The translations under genes and the position numbers were made by a program. 64,000 bases of DNA from assembly GCA_023213395.1 (NCBI GenBank), contig CM041465.1, forward strand, positions 247,883,741 to 247,947,740. The letters are read 5' to 3'. Below the pieces are notes generated by a model that saw only the letters and a list, made by a program, of their open reading frames with translations, was not told the DNA's origin and did no database searches. The stretch's first letter is position 1. Each line of letters opens with the position of its first letter. Below are positions 45,600-56,199 of this stretch, piece after piece. The stretch comes from Cycas panzhihuaensis (lineage: Eukaryota; Cycadophyta).

Positions 45600-46953
45600 T
45601 TTTCTCCTTCTGATTGTGAGACTTCTTGTGAAGTTTGTGGCGAGACTGAGTCTTCTGAGATGTCTTCTGAAGTTAGACCGAATGCTTCCTCGATGGTAAT
45701 TTCTTGAGAAATAACCCGAAGTGCCTCATCAATTACCTTGATTTGATTTTTATCTTCTTCTACTTCTTCTTCATTGAATATGATATCTCTACTTATATAT
45801 ATCTTGTTGGTTTTCAGATCTTGTTGGTTTATCTTCTTCTACTTCTTCTCCTTCTTATTGTATCCAATCATAGTACATTCAAGACTTTTTGAATCAAACT
45901 TTGTTCTTTTCTTGTCAGAAATATGAACAAATGCTTTACATCCAAAAACCTTCAAATGACTTACATCTGGTTTTCTCCCTATCTAGGCTTCTTCTGGGGT
46001 GAGAAGATCCAGTGCCTTTGTTGGACTTCGATTTAAGAGATAACAAGCTGTGTTAACTGCTTCAGCTCAGTAGGATCTAGGGACCCTTTTTTCATAAACC
46101 ATGCAACGTGCCATTTCTATAATGGCTCTGTTCTTCCTTTTTGCAACTCCATTAGATTGAGGAGTATATGGGGTTGTGAATTGTCTACAAATTCCATTTA
46201 TTTTATAATAGTTTAGGAATTCTTTTGAAATATATTCTCCTCCACCATTAAATCTTATGCATTTTATTTGTTCTTCATATTCTAGTTCTACCTCAACTTT
46301 GAATTATTTGAAGCTGTCAAACACTTCTGATTTGTTTTGGAGGAAGTAGACCCATATTTTCCTAGTTAGATCATCAATAAATGTAAGTAACTACAGCCAT
46401 TGATTGAATGTGGAGTGAGAGGTCCACATATGTCAGTATGTATTAACTCGAGGCATTTTTTAGCTTGGCATTCACTTTCTTTAAAAGGTGGCCTATGTTG
46501 TTTTCCAGATTGACAACTTTTACAAACAAAGTTATCTGATGTGACAGAAGGAAGACCATTAACTAATCCTTCCTTCTTCATTGACTTGAGTTTTTCTATG
46601 GGAAGATGTCCATACTTCAAGTGCCACAGTTTATCATTCTCATTAAGATTTGCAGTTGTATAAACTTTTACATCGGAGAGCACGGGATGAGAAAGCAGCC
46701 TATATAGGTCATTGGTTTCTACTCCCTTTGCAATTACATTGCCATTATCCTTCATGTCAAAGATATTACAAAACCCCTTTTCATCAAAGACAGTCCTCAG
46801 TTTTTTCTTGCTAAGTTGAAAGACAAAAAGAAGATTCATTTTGAGATTAGGGACTAAAAGTACATTTCCAATCTTTTTGATGCTGCCTTGCAACTTGACA
46901 ACTATTGTTCCTACTCCCTTTATACTAAGGGGGTGTTTGTCTCCTAGCTTCAT
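45600..46953 (-). pseudogene. Element H integrase, catalytic residues lost
   Basis: 46953-46366 carries the end of protease (SIKGVGTIVVKLQGSIKKIG, VLLVPNLKMNLLFV), the zinc region (LWHLKYGHLPIEKL, CKSCQSGKQHRPPF) and LELIHTDICGPLTPHSINGC. The core has FIDDLTRKIWVYFLQNK (first Asp present). The second motif reads IRFNGGGEY where RSDNGGEY is expected, and the third reads NGVAKRKNR where NGVAERKNR is expected. A C-terminal linker with YISRDIIFNEEEVEEDKNQI and acidic sequence follows to about 45600. Confidence 0.82.
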
Positions 46954-47390
46954 TGATCAATCTAATGTGTATGGCTGAAATGTCTCAAACCAGTCTTCTT
47001 TGCTTGTCATGTGCCGAGAAGCCCTTGAATCAATGTACCAAATGTCTTTGTCTTGAAGGCCAGCAGTGAGTGCAACAATGAAAGCGGTCTCTTCTTATTC
47101 ATCTGCATCAATTTGTTCCTTGCTATAGTTTCCAACTGGGCACTTCTCTCTCTGGATGTCTGCTCTCCTTTCCAGGCATTGATATGGATAGTGTCGTGGC
47201 TATCCACAGTGATAACAAAGATCAAATGTTCTACAAGTACTTGCAAAGTGACTAGTCTTACCACAATTGTAGCATACTCTTGGAGCTGATGTACGTCCTT
47301 GACTTTTACTATCTTGCCACCTGCCTCGTAAAGGAGTCCTTGCTTCTGGAGTCCTACCTCTTCCTCTGCTTCGTCCTCTTGGCCCCTAAT
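46954..47390 (-). pseudogene. Element H zinc knuckle and protease active site
   Basis: On the minus strand at about 47285-47240 a cysteine-histidine knuckle can be read (CYNCGKTSHFAST). It is followed by a knuckle-like RHYPYQC. At about 47045-47015 the protease loop reads WYIDSRASRHMTSKED, Arg replacing the glycine of DSGAS, which should abolish activity. A stop separates this from the integrase frame. Confidence 0.7.
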
Positions 47391-47448
47391 TCAATTTGGA
47401 TATGAATGCATCTTCTAGTTCTCTAAAATTTTCATATCTTTTATTCCT

Positions 47449-48030
47449 CTATTCCTGCCTTAGTACTAACTTGGTTAAGGTATCCAGGGTCATTGATGCG
47501 ATCTTATCATTGTTGGTTATTGTGTTTATGGTTACATCAAATGACTTGGGCAATTTGCTAGCTATCATCTCCACTATTTCTTGATCTGTGATGGTTGCAC
47601 TGGTACTGGAAAGGTCACTTCTCAAGGACACAACTTTGTGGATAAATTCGATCACTGTTTTTGTCTCTTTCATATGAAACTTAAATAATTCCTCCTTTAA
47701 GGCAACTATTCTAGGCTTATTTTTTTGCCCATATAGGTTTTCAAAACAACTCCAAATATCAAGGGTGGAGGTCAATTTCTCTACGTAAATGAGGAGAGGA
47801 TCCGATATTGATAGTTTTAAAATTATGACTCATACACTATCCAATTCTTCCCAATTTGTTAGATCTGTCCTTGCAATGTTGGGTTTGGCTTCATCTCTAG
47901 TTGCAATCTTCCAAGCATTCTTGGCTCTCAATAATGTTTCTATTTTTATCTTCCAGAAATGATAGTTACTATTTGTAAGTTTGTCCATGTCGGAAACAGC
48001 AAGAATGGATGAGGCCATATCTGACTTCAA
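47449..48030 (-). pseudogene. Element H Gag
   Basis: It starts MKSDMASSILAVSDMDKLTN at 48030 and continues with YHFWKIKIETLLRAKNAWKI. A stop ends this frame at 47830 and the next runs 47775-47449 (MTSTLDIWSCFENLYGQKNK, LFKFHMKETKTVIEFIHKV, LPKSFDVTINTI), a typical copia UBN2 Gag. The arginine-rich region before the knuckle lies at 47310-47400. Confidence 0.8.
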
Positions 48031-48719
48031 AAATTGATGGTACTAACCCTAGGTCATATAACTGCACGGAATTTCGTACGGTACCCAAACTGTACAGATG
48101 AGACCAAACCATACCTCAAATGAAAGGTCTTGATGAGAGGGTTACTAATCTGAAATTATTTTTCTAGGACAGTCTCTGATTTGAGAGATATTTGACCTGC
48201 AAAGAGAAAGAGGGTAGTTAGAGTTTTTTAGAAATCTGCTCGGATTCAATAATACTCCACAAAATTCACAAAAAAAGATTCCAATCTGTTTATATATCAA
48301 GCATAGAGATTGTTTGATTGATTTCTAGTAGAAAAATCAGAAAAAATATTGATAAATATGTACCTTTCTCTTCAAACCTGCGCACCTGTAAAACTGGGTA
48401 AAATAGCTCAAAAGTGATCTCAGATGAACTCGATGTAGAAGAGAAAAATGACGGGGAGGACGAGATCTAACTTCTAGCCAAATTTTGTCTTGTTCTAAGA
48501 ACTTTGATTTTTCTGGTCCGCGTAGCCGTATATGATTCTTGATTTTCTCTCTGTCTGGATCCTTTTCTCCTCAACTGTCCTTTGACTTTGTTTGGATTCT
48601 TTTCTCCTTGATTGGATCAATTCTGATATGAGCCAGTGAACTCCTTATCTCAAGCAAAAAAATGCTTCTTTCACAAACAATCTTCTCTTAAACAGCTAGG
48701 CTAACCTGCTCCGATACCA

Positions 48720-48946
48720 TGTCAGAAAATAACTCAGAGATGGAAGGAAAATGCTTGATTGATTATTGAGGAGTGAACTCTTGAATATATACAAATTGGG
48801 TTTGTAACCACTAAGAAACTAAATGTAATCGTTACATAAGAAGTTGACACTTGTCAGACACATGTCCTACATACATTCATAAGTTACAAATTTGAGGGCT
48901 CTACTACCCCTTTTGATTTCCTAAGATAAAACATTACATTCTAACA
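48720..48946 (-). repeat. Element H 5' LTR
   Basis: It is 227 bp, from TGTCAGAAAATAAC to ATTCTAACA, with a few differences from the 3' copy. Confidence 0.9.
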
Positions 48947-49224
48947 TCTGATAGCTCTTTTGCTTTTCGTTGTCTCTGTTGTATGCTTCTAGTTTTTCAT
49001 TGCTCTGCTAATGGATGATAAGGCAAAAAGATAAAAGATAATAGATAAAGGATAATGCCCTTTTCTCCTCTTTTGTTGACTATGTCCTTGCCCCACAGAG
49101 AATTAGTTTGCTACCATTAATGCCATCAAGTTTTAGTGGGTGGCTCTATCCTACGGTAGTATCAAGGTTAGTAGTTATTGCAATTGAAATAATTGCTCTG
49201 TGCCTTCTTGTCCAAGTAGTTAAA

Positions 49225-49316
49225 ATATCTCTACATTGATGTCTTTATACATCCCCCTTCTCATCTTGGCATATCTCTACATTGATGTCTTTATACATCC
49301 CCCTTCTCATCCAGGC
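49225..49316. repeat. 46 bp direct duplication
   Basis: ATATCTCTACATTGATGTC... begins at 49225 and again at 49271, with near-identical units through CCCCCTTCTCATC. Confidence 0.85.
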
Positions 49317-49639
49317 ATACCAACGCCTTCAATAGATACTCTAAGAGTCTGTTTTGACTCAGTTCTATCCACTGACGAGAATGTTCTGGGCAAAATTGTA
49401 AGTGTCTGCCAATGGCGACCTCACTTTGCCTCAATGTATAATCTATACTTTAGGCTATATGTGCGCATCACATTTGCGTGAAGAAATCGTTATTTTTGTT
49501 TGAGAATGTTGTTGTGCAATCTAAGATTCCAACGCATCTCGAATCATTCAAATTCGACCTCAAACAAGTGAGTTACAGTCCTTTTTCCTTGGAGCTCAAA
49601 AATTGAGACTTTTCCTTGTAATTTCTTCATTTTCATGAT

Positions 49640-50320
49640 CTTTCAAGTGGATATTTGGTCTCAAAGACACATTTGCAAAAGTGCAAAAGGTAATTCCTTT
49701 ATTCACATCTCATATTTCGTGATTTCACATTTGTTTGCATATACTTTATCACTTATCGGCTCATTGGCAAGTTTGCAAAATGCTTGTCTTTGTCCATTGA
49801 CCTTTTACCTTGCAATTTAAGGATTTTGGCTTTATAATCTATACACTCAGTGGTCCACATGCCAATTCATAGAAGAATTCGTCACCCATGACACATCTCA
49901 TAGTTTTGCAACTCAATTGCTCTATGTCCTTGCTCGTCGGTCCACTTGTGAAATTGCAAGGGCACTTTACTCATGTCCTTTGTTTTTTTGATTTCGCAAA
50001 CTGACACTTGGAAGGGTTCCACTCAGCGGCTCAAGTGCAAATTTGCGAAAGAACACCTCCATTGTGACTTTTGCTTCACAACTTCACAATTCAATTTGTT
50101 GGCACCTATACTCAATGGCCAGTTTGCAAATTTGCAAGAAACTCTTTACTCACCATCTTACTTCGTAGTTTCGCATCTTGATCCTTCTAAGTCCACCTTC
50201 GGCAATCCACTTGTGGGTTTGTGAAATATCTTTCTTTGGAAGAAACCCACTCGGAGGTCCACTTCAAATATTCATAACTTTCACTTCGTTTTCCATTTTC
50301 CCTATTCCACCACTCGTTGG
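49640..50320. repeat. Degenerate ~90 bp tandem array
   Basis: A unit centred on CGG(T/C)(C)CACTTGTGCAAATTTGCAA-like sequence recurs at about 49756, 49848, 49936, 50026, 50116 and 50203, spaced 87-92 bp. Weaker members lie at about 49646 and 50249. Units also share a CTTTACTCA(T/C)(C/G) and TTCGCA/TTTTGCAAC segment between cores. Divergence is high, so this is an old array. Confidence 0.6.
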
Positions 50321-51008
50321 AAAGTTGGGAACCTTCTCTTTCAACTAGTGGATTTATCTTTTGCAAATTATGTGTTGAACACTTAAATGTTGCACCTCAA
50401 AGAAGTCATTAAGGTCACTAAATCTAACATCAACCCTTACATTTGTTTTACTCCCTATTCGTTCCTCATTCATATCATGTGCTCCTCCATTTATACTGCT
50501 CATCTAAGTAATCTAGTTGCTTTTGTATTATGCAAGCAACAAACGAAGAGTGATTTTTACATTGAATAAGGTGGTGGAAAAAAAAGAGAGGAGAAAAACA
50601 AATAACTTAACCCCAGATGGACTACAATCTTTACACAAAACTCTTGTTAAACTAGAAGACCAAAATGGTGTATTCCCACACCTAGTGGAACATAAATTGC
50701 ATTCACCTCCTATGGAATGAACCAAACTAGAAACGAAGGATTTACTTTACATATTTGCGTAAGCTATGGCTTGTCCATGGTTGGTTAAGGAACCGTATCC
50801 TTACAAGAACAGTCACAGCAGCCCAGAATGGCATGTCATTAATCACGGTACAACTGTAGTGGAAATTGATCATTAGGGTTATATGAACATACAAATATGC
50901 AAAGCATCACCATTGATTAATGTTATACTGTGTAATTATGTAATTTGTTATCAAAAGTCAACAGTCACAAGTTAAAGTTGTGCTTTTTGTGTAAAGGCAG
51001 CTTTTTTG

Positions 51009-51022
51009 GGGTATAAATAGGG
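51009..51022 (+). promoter_or_regulatory. TATA-box-like promoter element
   Basis: GGTATAAATAGGGC is a strong TATA match, preceded by GC/T-rich sequence and followed by CTCTCAATCCACAG. It could be the promoter of a solo LTR or a cryptic promoter within the ISA3 locus. It drives no recognised gene. Confidence 0.4.
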
Positions 51023-51934
51023 CCTCTCAATCCACAGTTTGGTGTGAGAGCCAAGTTAGCCCATATATACCCAAGCAAGGTAGCTTAAGCATTGTATTCC
51101 AGTCATCATTTAATGGATTATGAGTTATATGGAAGATCATGTTCAATGCAATGGATATATAAATGTTGCTTGCTTGAGGATTTCTGTGTGCGTATGTGCT
51201 TCGAAGCCTATGGAAGATGAGACTTTGAAGGCACCAAATTAGAGACACAAGGACCTGACTAATGTCATGTTGACACCAACATGGGGCCATGGAGCAAACA
51301 GGCAGCCGTGGGAGAGTTGTTGTCGCAATCCATAGTCGAAAGACAGCAAGGACATGAACCTGCCTCTCTCTTAGAAGTGTCACTCTATAACAGAGTATTG
51401 GATTGGGCTTGGGACATCTGCATTGAGTCACTATTCTGTCAACACAATGATATATTTGATTATTAACACAACATTCCAGGTTATGCTGACTAATATTGTT
51501 GATCTATTATATGACCATTCCATTTATAACAGAACCTGTTTGTGCCGGACCTCAGTAAATGGATGATTTTATTTGTTTTCATGCCTATGATAGGTGACAG
51601 GATATATGACAGAGATGAGATGCCAAACCAACTCTCTGGTTTATCTTTGTAGTTTTGGGTTTGAGGTTTATTTTGGATTATATTGTATGCTAGGATTTGT
51701 TGATTGTCAATTAGCGGTTGAAAGAATTTATTCTGCATTCAAGTTTGACTTATTTGATTTATTGAACTGCATGCAACAAGGCATAGAAACTTCTGGAAAT
51801 TTTGTGTTAATACAGTCAGCCACATTTTTTACCATTCTCTCACAAAATTTACTTATAAAAATTTAAATGTTTTAATGTTTTATGATGAAAACAACCAAAA
51901 TTTATGCAAGGATAAATTTGACTCCCATCTGTAG

Positions 51935-52018
51935 GAAGGCGAGTTTGCGAGTCTTCCTGTTCAGCGCTTGAGGCAGAGGCAAATGCGGAACTTTATTGTT
52001 TGCCTCATGGTTTCTCAA
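51935..52018 (+). CDS. ISA3: Isoamylase-type debranching enzyme, exon (first visible)
   Basis: This exon is part of a plastid isoamylase (GH13 family), which hydrolyses alpha-1,6 branches of glucans; ISA3 trims short branches during starch breakdown. It encodes EGEFASLPVQRLRQRQMRNF followed by IVCLMVSQ, strongly matching the (E)GEFAS..RLRKRQMRNFFVCLMVSQ block of plant ISA3 as I know the family. Splice sites are canonical (CTGTAG before, GTAAGT after); phase is 0 at both ends, 28 codons. The preceding exon, which should carry the HDGFTL catalytic region, was not found in the window. Confidence 0.9.
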
Positions 52019-52377
52019 GTAAGTTATGCATTCTGTCATATGGTGAGGAAAAAAAATGTATTGTTTTGAGTTGTCAATTTCTTTGATATTGTGGTTTAAT
52101 GGTGAATCAGCTGATCACTTTAACCTCTGCTAGGTCAGGAAATACACATTGTGTTTCACAGCCTATTGTACTATATTCCTCTTGTGATATTGCAGACGGT
52201 AGATTAAAAGACACAAGCAAATTCTGGCCTCTTAAAGTGCAGTTGTCATTATTTTATTTTGCTGGGCTTTTTAGTTTGACACAAGACTGAAGTTTTCATT
52301 CAGTTTAAAGAAAACTGAATGTGTGCCAGTTGAAATTTTTGAGCCCACTTTAACTAATGATTGGCACTTATAACCAG

Positions 52378-52458
52378 GGAGTACCAATGCTAACTATGGG
52401 TGATGAATATGGCCATACTAAAGGAGGCAACAACAATACTTACTGCCACGATAATTAT
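52378..52458 (+). CDS. ISA3: Isoamylase ISA3-like, exon 2 of the visible set
   Basis: Twenty-seven codons read [20 protein letters not shown] followed by TYCHDNY, one of the most conserved isoamylase segments, at the end of the catalytic barrel. The acceptor is AACCAG and the donor GTATGG, phase 0. The intron before it is 359 bp. Confidence 0.93.
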
Positions 52459-52558
52459 GTATGGTGATAAGTAATAGTATTTTTTTACCATATTGGCCAG
52501 ATGTTAAATAGGGATTTTGTATTTGAGGTTTTTGGTTGATATAATTTTTATGGCACAG

Positions 52559-52641
52559 ATCAATTATTTTCGTTGGGATAAAAAGGAAGCTTCCTCCCCA
52601 GGATTTTTCCGGTTCTGTAAGCTTATGACAAAGCTTCGGAG
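52559..52641 (+). CDS. ISA3: Isoamylase ISA3-like, exon 3 of the visible set
   Basis: It encodes INYFRWDKKEASSPGFFRFC, then KLMTKLR plus two bases of a split codon. The acceptor is GGCACAG and the donor GTAGGT. The preceding intron is 100 bp. NYFRWD directly continues DNY of the previous exon, which fixes the junction. Confidence 0.92.
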
Positions 52642-52733
52642 GTAGGTATTGATTTCTATCAAGTGTACTTTTAGATTTTAGAAACAGATTTTAATTGGGA
52701 ATTTTTGCTAATCTTTTTGGTTTGTTTTGATAG

Positions 52734-52851
52734 TGCATGTGAGTCACTTGGGTTAGAAAACTTTCCAACTGATGAAAGATTGCAGTGGCATGGGCACCTC
52801 CCTGAGATGCCAGACTGGTCTGAAGCAAGTCGATTTGTGGCATTTACAATT
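52734..52851 (+). CDS. ISA3: Isoamylase ISA3-like, exon 4 of the visible set
   Basis: After completing the split serine codon it encodes ACESLGLENFPTDERLQWHG, then HLPEMPDWSEASRFVAFTI. The acceptor is TTGATAG and the donor GTATAG. The motif ESLGL..FPT..RLQWHG is characteristic of ISA3-type enzymes. It begins the C-terminal beta-sandwich domain. Confidence 0.92.
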
Positions 52852-53155
52852 GTATAGCTCTTACTTCTTTGTGATATATTTCATTATTCTTCATGGAGTA
52901 GCTACAACCATCAGCTGCTTCTCTTAGGTTAAAATCATTATCTGTTTTTCAAACTGACACTGCTCTTACAGCTAAATGCATTCAAATTCATATACATATA
53001 GTTTTCTTCCAATTTTGCCATTGGCCATTCAAAGTGTAGCAGCACACTCTCAAGCCTACAAAACATACTTCTTATTTATGGATGCATTTTCTTGTAGAAT
53101 CTTTCATGCTTGTCTGATATCCAGTAAGTTAATGTTGGTTTGTGTTTGTGGGCAG

Positions 53156-53419
53156 GTTGATTCACTGAAAAGAGAGCTTTACATCGCATTTAATACTAGT
53201 CATCTTCCAGTCACCGTTATGCTACCTGAACGACCAGGTTTCAAATGGGAACCTCTTGTTGATACAGGCAAAGTGTCTCCATATGATTTCCTCGTAGATG
53301 ATCTGCCAAATAGGTCTGTAGCCATTGCACAGTATGCTCAATTCCTCAATGTTAATATGTATCCCATGTTAAATTACTCTTCAATAATTCTTGTGTTATT
53401 TCCAGATGGAAATTCTTAA
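53156..53419 (+). CDS. ISA3: Isoamylase ISA3-like, terminal exon with stop
   Basis: Eighty-seven codons and a TAA. It reads VDSLKRELYIAFNTSHLPVT, with ERPGFKWEPLVDTGKVSPYD, and ends YSSIILVLFPDGNS. The acceptor is GGGCAG. This is the C-terminal domain and end of the protein. The five exons give 209 residues, roughly the last quarter of a typical ISA3 (about 750-790 residues). No frame damage is seen, so the locus is probably functional. Confidence 0.94.
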   Translation, partial: VDSLKRELYIAFNTSHLPVTVMLPERPGFKWEPLVDTGKVSPYDFLVDDLPNRSVAIAQYAQFLNVNMYPMLNYSSIILVLFPDGNS

Positions 53420-54085
53420 GTGCATGCAATGTTACTCATTAATAATGGTTCCGTAATGACTCATCCACATGTAAGAATATTTCAATTGTGTAAATTATAT
53501 GTGAATCTTAGGGCTTTCATGCCCAGTTGAAAATTATTTTTACCCATCAGGTTGAAACTTACTCTCTTTTTTCAAGGCTACCTGTCTGAGGCAAGTAAAC
53601 TGCTAATATCTGTGCATTGTAGTTTTGGATCAATTCAGTTCAGTTTGATGTGCCTAGGCATGGATGCATTACCTTGGTAACATTATAATGAGAATCATGC
53701 ATTTAGCTGCTTTCATATCGATATACCTGCCATATATATGTGTGAGTGTGTGTGTGCACGCGCATGCGCACAATTTCTTTCTTTTTCCTTCTTTTTTTTT
53801 CGTTGCTTGAACAACCATTCCAATCTAGAATTATGTTAGTCATTGCATCTAGGCAGGGATGTAAACAACCTGAAGTTCAGGTATATATTTAGCACCATTG
53901 TTTGGAAGTTTTGTCTGATATGCTATAAAAGGCAAGAACATGTTTGCTTGAATCAACAACAGTAAATTTTGTAAAATTTCTTGTTTGGTTAAGCTTTAAG
54001 ATCTGAATTACCCTGAAGCTCACACTTATTTATGTATTCTTGAAGGTCGGTTGGACTATGTTTTTTGCATTGATTATAGATTTAA
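53420..54085 (+). other. ISA3 3' untranslated and downstream region
   Basis: No second gene. No clear AATAAA signal was recognised. It contains an alternating purine-pyrimidine run at about 53731-53772 (ATATATATGTGTG... to GCACGCGCATGCGCAC). Element J begins 666 bp after the stop codon. Confidence 0.6.
53731..53772. repeat. TA/TG/CG alternating microsatellite
   Basis: A run of TATATATG, TGTGAGTGTGTGTGTG and CACGCGCATGCGCAC alternates purine and pyrimidine almost throughout, a composition prone to Z-DNA. Confidence 0.75.
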
Positions 54086-54352
54086 TGTTACATGACTAAT
54101 CCTGTAACCAAATCAATATAAAGAAATATAAAAAGAAATAGAAGAAGTAAGATGAAGGAAGAAGGTAGGGTTCCGAAAAACATCCATTAACATATCATTG
54201 TATCATATTCTTCTCTCTTTACAATAGAGTGAGATATATATAACACTCACCCCTATATTATTATATCCCTACATTTATATCAACCAATCCTATTAATCCT
54301 CATATGATGGAGGGTCATAGCCCTCTCTGACATGTGGTGTAGGCTCACTACA
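54086..54352 (-). repeat. Element J 3' LTR
   Basis: It is 267 bp and closely similar to 55943-56199. Confidence 0.92.
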
Positions 54353-54782
54353 TTCCCTCTCCCTTCAAATGCTTCATCCTCGAAGCATCTTGATACATAG
54401 ATGCATGTGACCACCTCCTGCTACTAGTGTCCAACCGATAAGTCCATCGAAGGTTGTCTGAAAATTTGCGCATAGAATAAGGATCTATCCATCCCAAGCA
54501 GATCTTTATGTGTCCAAAATCTCTGTAACCTTGGAACCTCAAACTTGAATGATTTGTATGCTTGGGGTACTTAGTTTGTGAGGGTTTTGTATAATACGTG
54601 CGTCGATGTTGAGTCTCCTGATAATGTAGGTGTTGATAAGGTCCCATTTTGGTATATGCTCCAACTTTTGATGAGTGATGGTCTTCCTTTGCCTTGGCTA
54701 CAATTGGTGGTTTGGGATGGCAATCAGCTTCTGCTACTTACTCCTCATGTTCGTTTTCTCCTTCATCGTCTTTATTTTGTTC

Positions 54783-55040
54783 TTAACTTTGAGGAGTAGG
54801 GAGAATTCTTTGTTCCACCTTATGATTATAGTTCTGAAGTATTTGATGAGCTTCTTGTTTGTATTGCTCAAGGCTTTGCATCTGATTCCACCAAGAATTA
54901 TTATACTTTTTACAGATATCTACTTTTAGCCAATAAAATGTATTACACATAGTAATTAAGTTATACCAATCTTTAAACCAAAGATAAGTCTCTCCTTGTA
55001 AATATAATGAGGCTACTTTAGTCATCTCCTTGTTGCGCAT
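54783..55040 (-). pseudogene. Element J Gag remnant
   Basis: The frame reads MRNKEMTKVASLYLQGETYL, then WFKDWYNLI and EQYKQEAHQILQNYNHKVEQ, a shape like the Ty3/gypsy Gag core (ASLYLQGEA..W..W). No protease or polymerase sequence is present in the element, so it would depend on a partner. Confidence 0.55.
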
Positions 55041-55942
55041 GTAGTTATCATCAAATGATTTTAAATATACATTTATATCTTCAACCTAATCATTTATAGA
55101 AAGAGTCTCATCTGCATTAAAGATGCGTGGTATGGACCTTTTTGTAGCCATGATAATGTGGATATAGGCGAGATTAGGGGTGTCTATAGCCTGTTATCCC
55201 CTAATTTTTTTACAAAATTATATATTGGGCCTCACGAGCAATGGTTTTGAGACCACGGTCTTAATGGCTAAGAAAATATAGTGTGAAACCCTTGATTTCA
55301 AAAAAATTATTTCTAAAAAAAAAAAAGGCTCAAAAGTACATAAAATATGGATAAAAATCACGGCCACTAAAGTACGATTCCAACAGTTCAGACAGAATCG
55401 AATTCTGACATCTAGATCAAAAGTTATAGTCATTTAAGAAATTCGTTGCTAGGGTTTCTAAGGACTGTAATAGTACCTTCTAATAAAATGCTAATAACTC
55501 TCTGCTCTAACATTTGATTAACCTCAAACCACTTCTATTGAAATGGAAATTTAAAAATACACAGAATTAAAAAAAAATTGAAGTCATTTGGACACCTGTA
55601 GCCAAAGTTATGGCTCTTTGAAGTTGAGGTTGCAGATCTGTCCCAAAAATACGTCAACGAAAAAGTAGGTTGAAATAAAATTAGCTATAATTTTTGCAAC
55701 TTTTCTTCAAAACCAGCACTATGACCACTTAAAAACTATGGCATGGGCCCTTTCATCTCAAATTCTTTGATGTTTCTTCAAGAATCTTTCATTTTTGCTT
55801 CCAACAAGTAGAACTTCCATATGCCAAAAACTTTGAAAAAAAAAATTGGCCAAAAATGAATCCTTAGCTCTTGTATGGATCAGAAAATGGCTCTGATCTT
55901 TCGGGCAACTTTCCACAATCGCAACACAGCTCTGATACCACT

Positions 55943-56199
55943 TGTTACATGATTAATTCTGTAACCAAATCAATATAAAAATAAATAGAAGAAATAAGAT
56001 GAAAGAAGAAGGTAGGGTTTCGAAGAACATCCATTAACATATCATTGTATCATATTTTTCTCTTTTTACAATAGAGTGGGGTATATATAACACTCACCCC
56101 CATATTATTATATTCCTACCTTTATGTCAACTAATCCTATTAATCCTCATATGATAGAGGGTCATAGCCCTCTCTAACATGTGATGTAAGCTCACTACA
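55943..56199 (-). repeat. Element J 5' LTR
   Basis: It is 257 bp, preceded by the primer-binding site. Confidence 0.92.

Larger units (their letters stand above)
43698..48946 (-). mobile_element. Element H: Ty1/copia retrotransposon
   Basis: It is full length on the minus strand with short LTRs (43698-43922 and 48720-48946). The primer site is CTCCGATACCA just before 48720 (reverse complement TGGTATCGGAG), and the polypurine tract ATTAAGAGAGGG abuts the 3' LTR. Copia order is kept. It is a different family from E/F and I. Its flanks (TATGG left, TCTGA right) do not match, so no target duplication is visible. Stops and lost integrase residues make it inactive. Confidence 0.9.
48947..51934. 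other. Noncoding stretch upstream of the ISA3 exons
   Basis: No gene motif was recognised. It is either an ISA3 intron or flanking DNA. It holds a 46 bp direct duplication (49225-49316) and an approximately 90 bp degenerate array (49640-50320). A TATA-like GGTATAAATAGGGC (51009-51022) gives the region from about 50900 to 51240 the look of a solo LTR promoter. Confidence 0.5.
54086..56199 (-). mobile_element. Element J: small non-autonomous LTR element downstream of ISA3
   Basis: It has LTRs 54086-54352 and 55943-56199, TGTTACATG to CTCACTACA, flanked by a perfect TTTAA on both sides (54081-54085, 56200-56204). GCTCTGATACCACT before the right LTR is the primer site, and CCCTCTCCC beside the left LTR is the polypurine tract in reverse complement. 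The interior is 1.6 kb with only a Gag fragment. The element reads opposite to ISA3. Confidence 0.93.

Noticed and set aside
48947-51934. Search for the upstream ISA3 exon with HDGFTL or the SWNCG end
   Set aside because: No matching sequence was found on the plus strand, so no exon is annotated.
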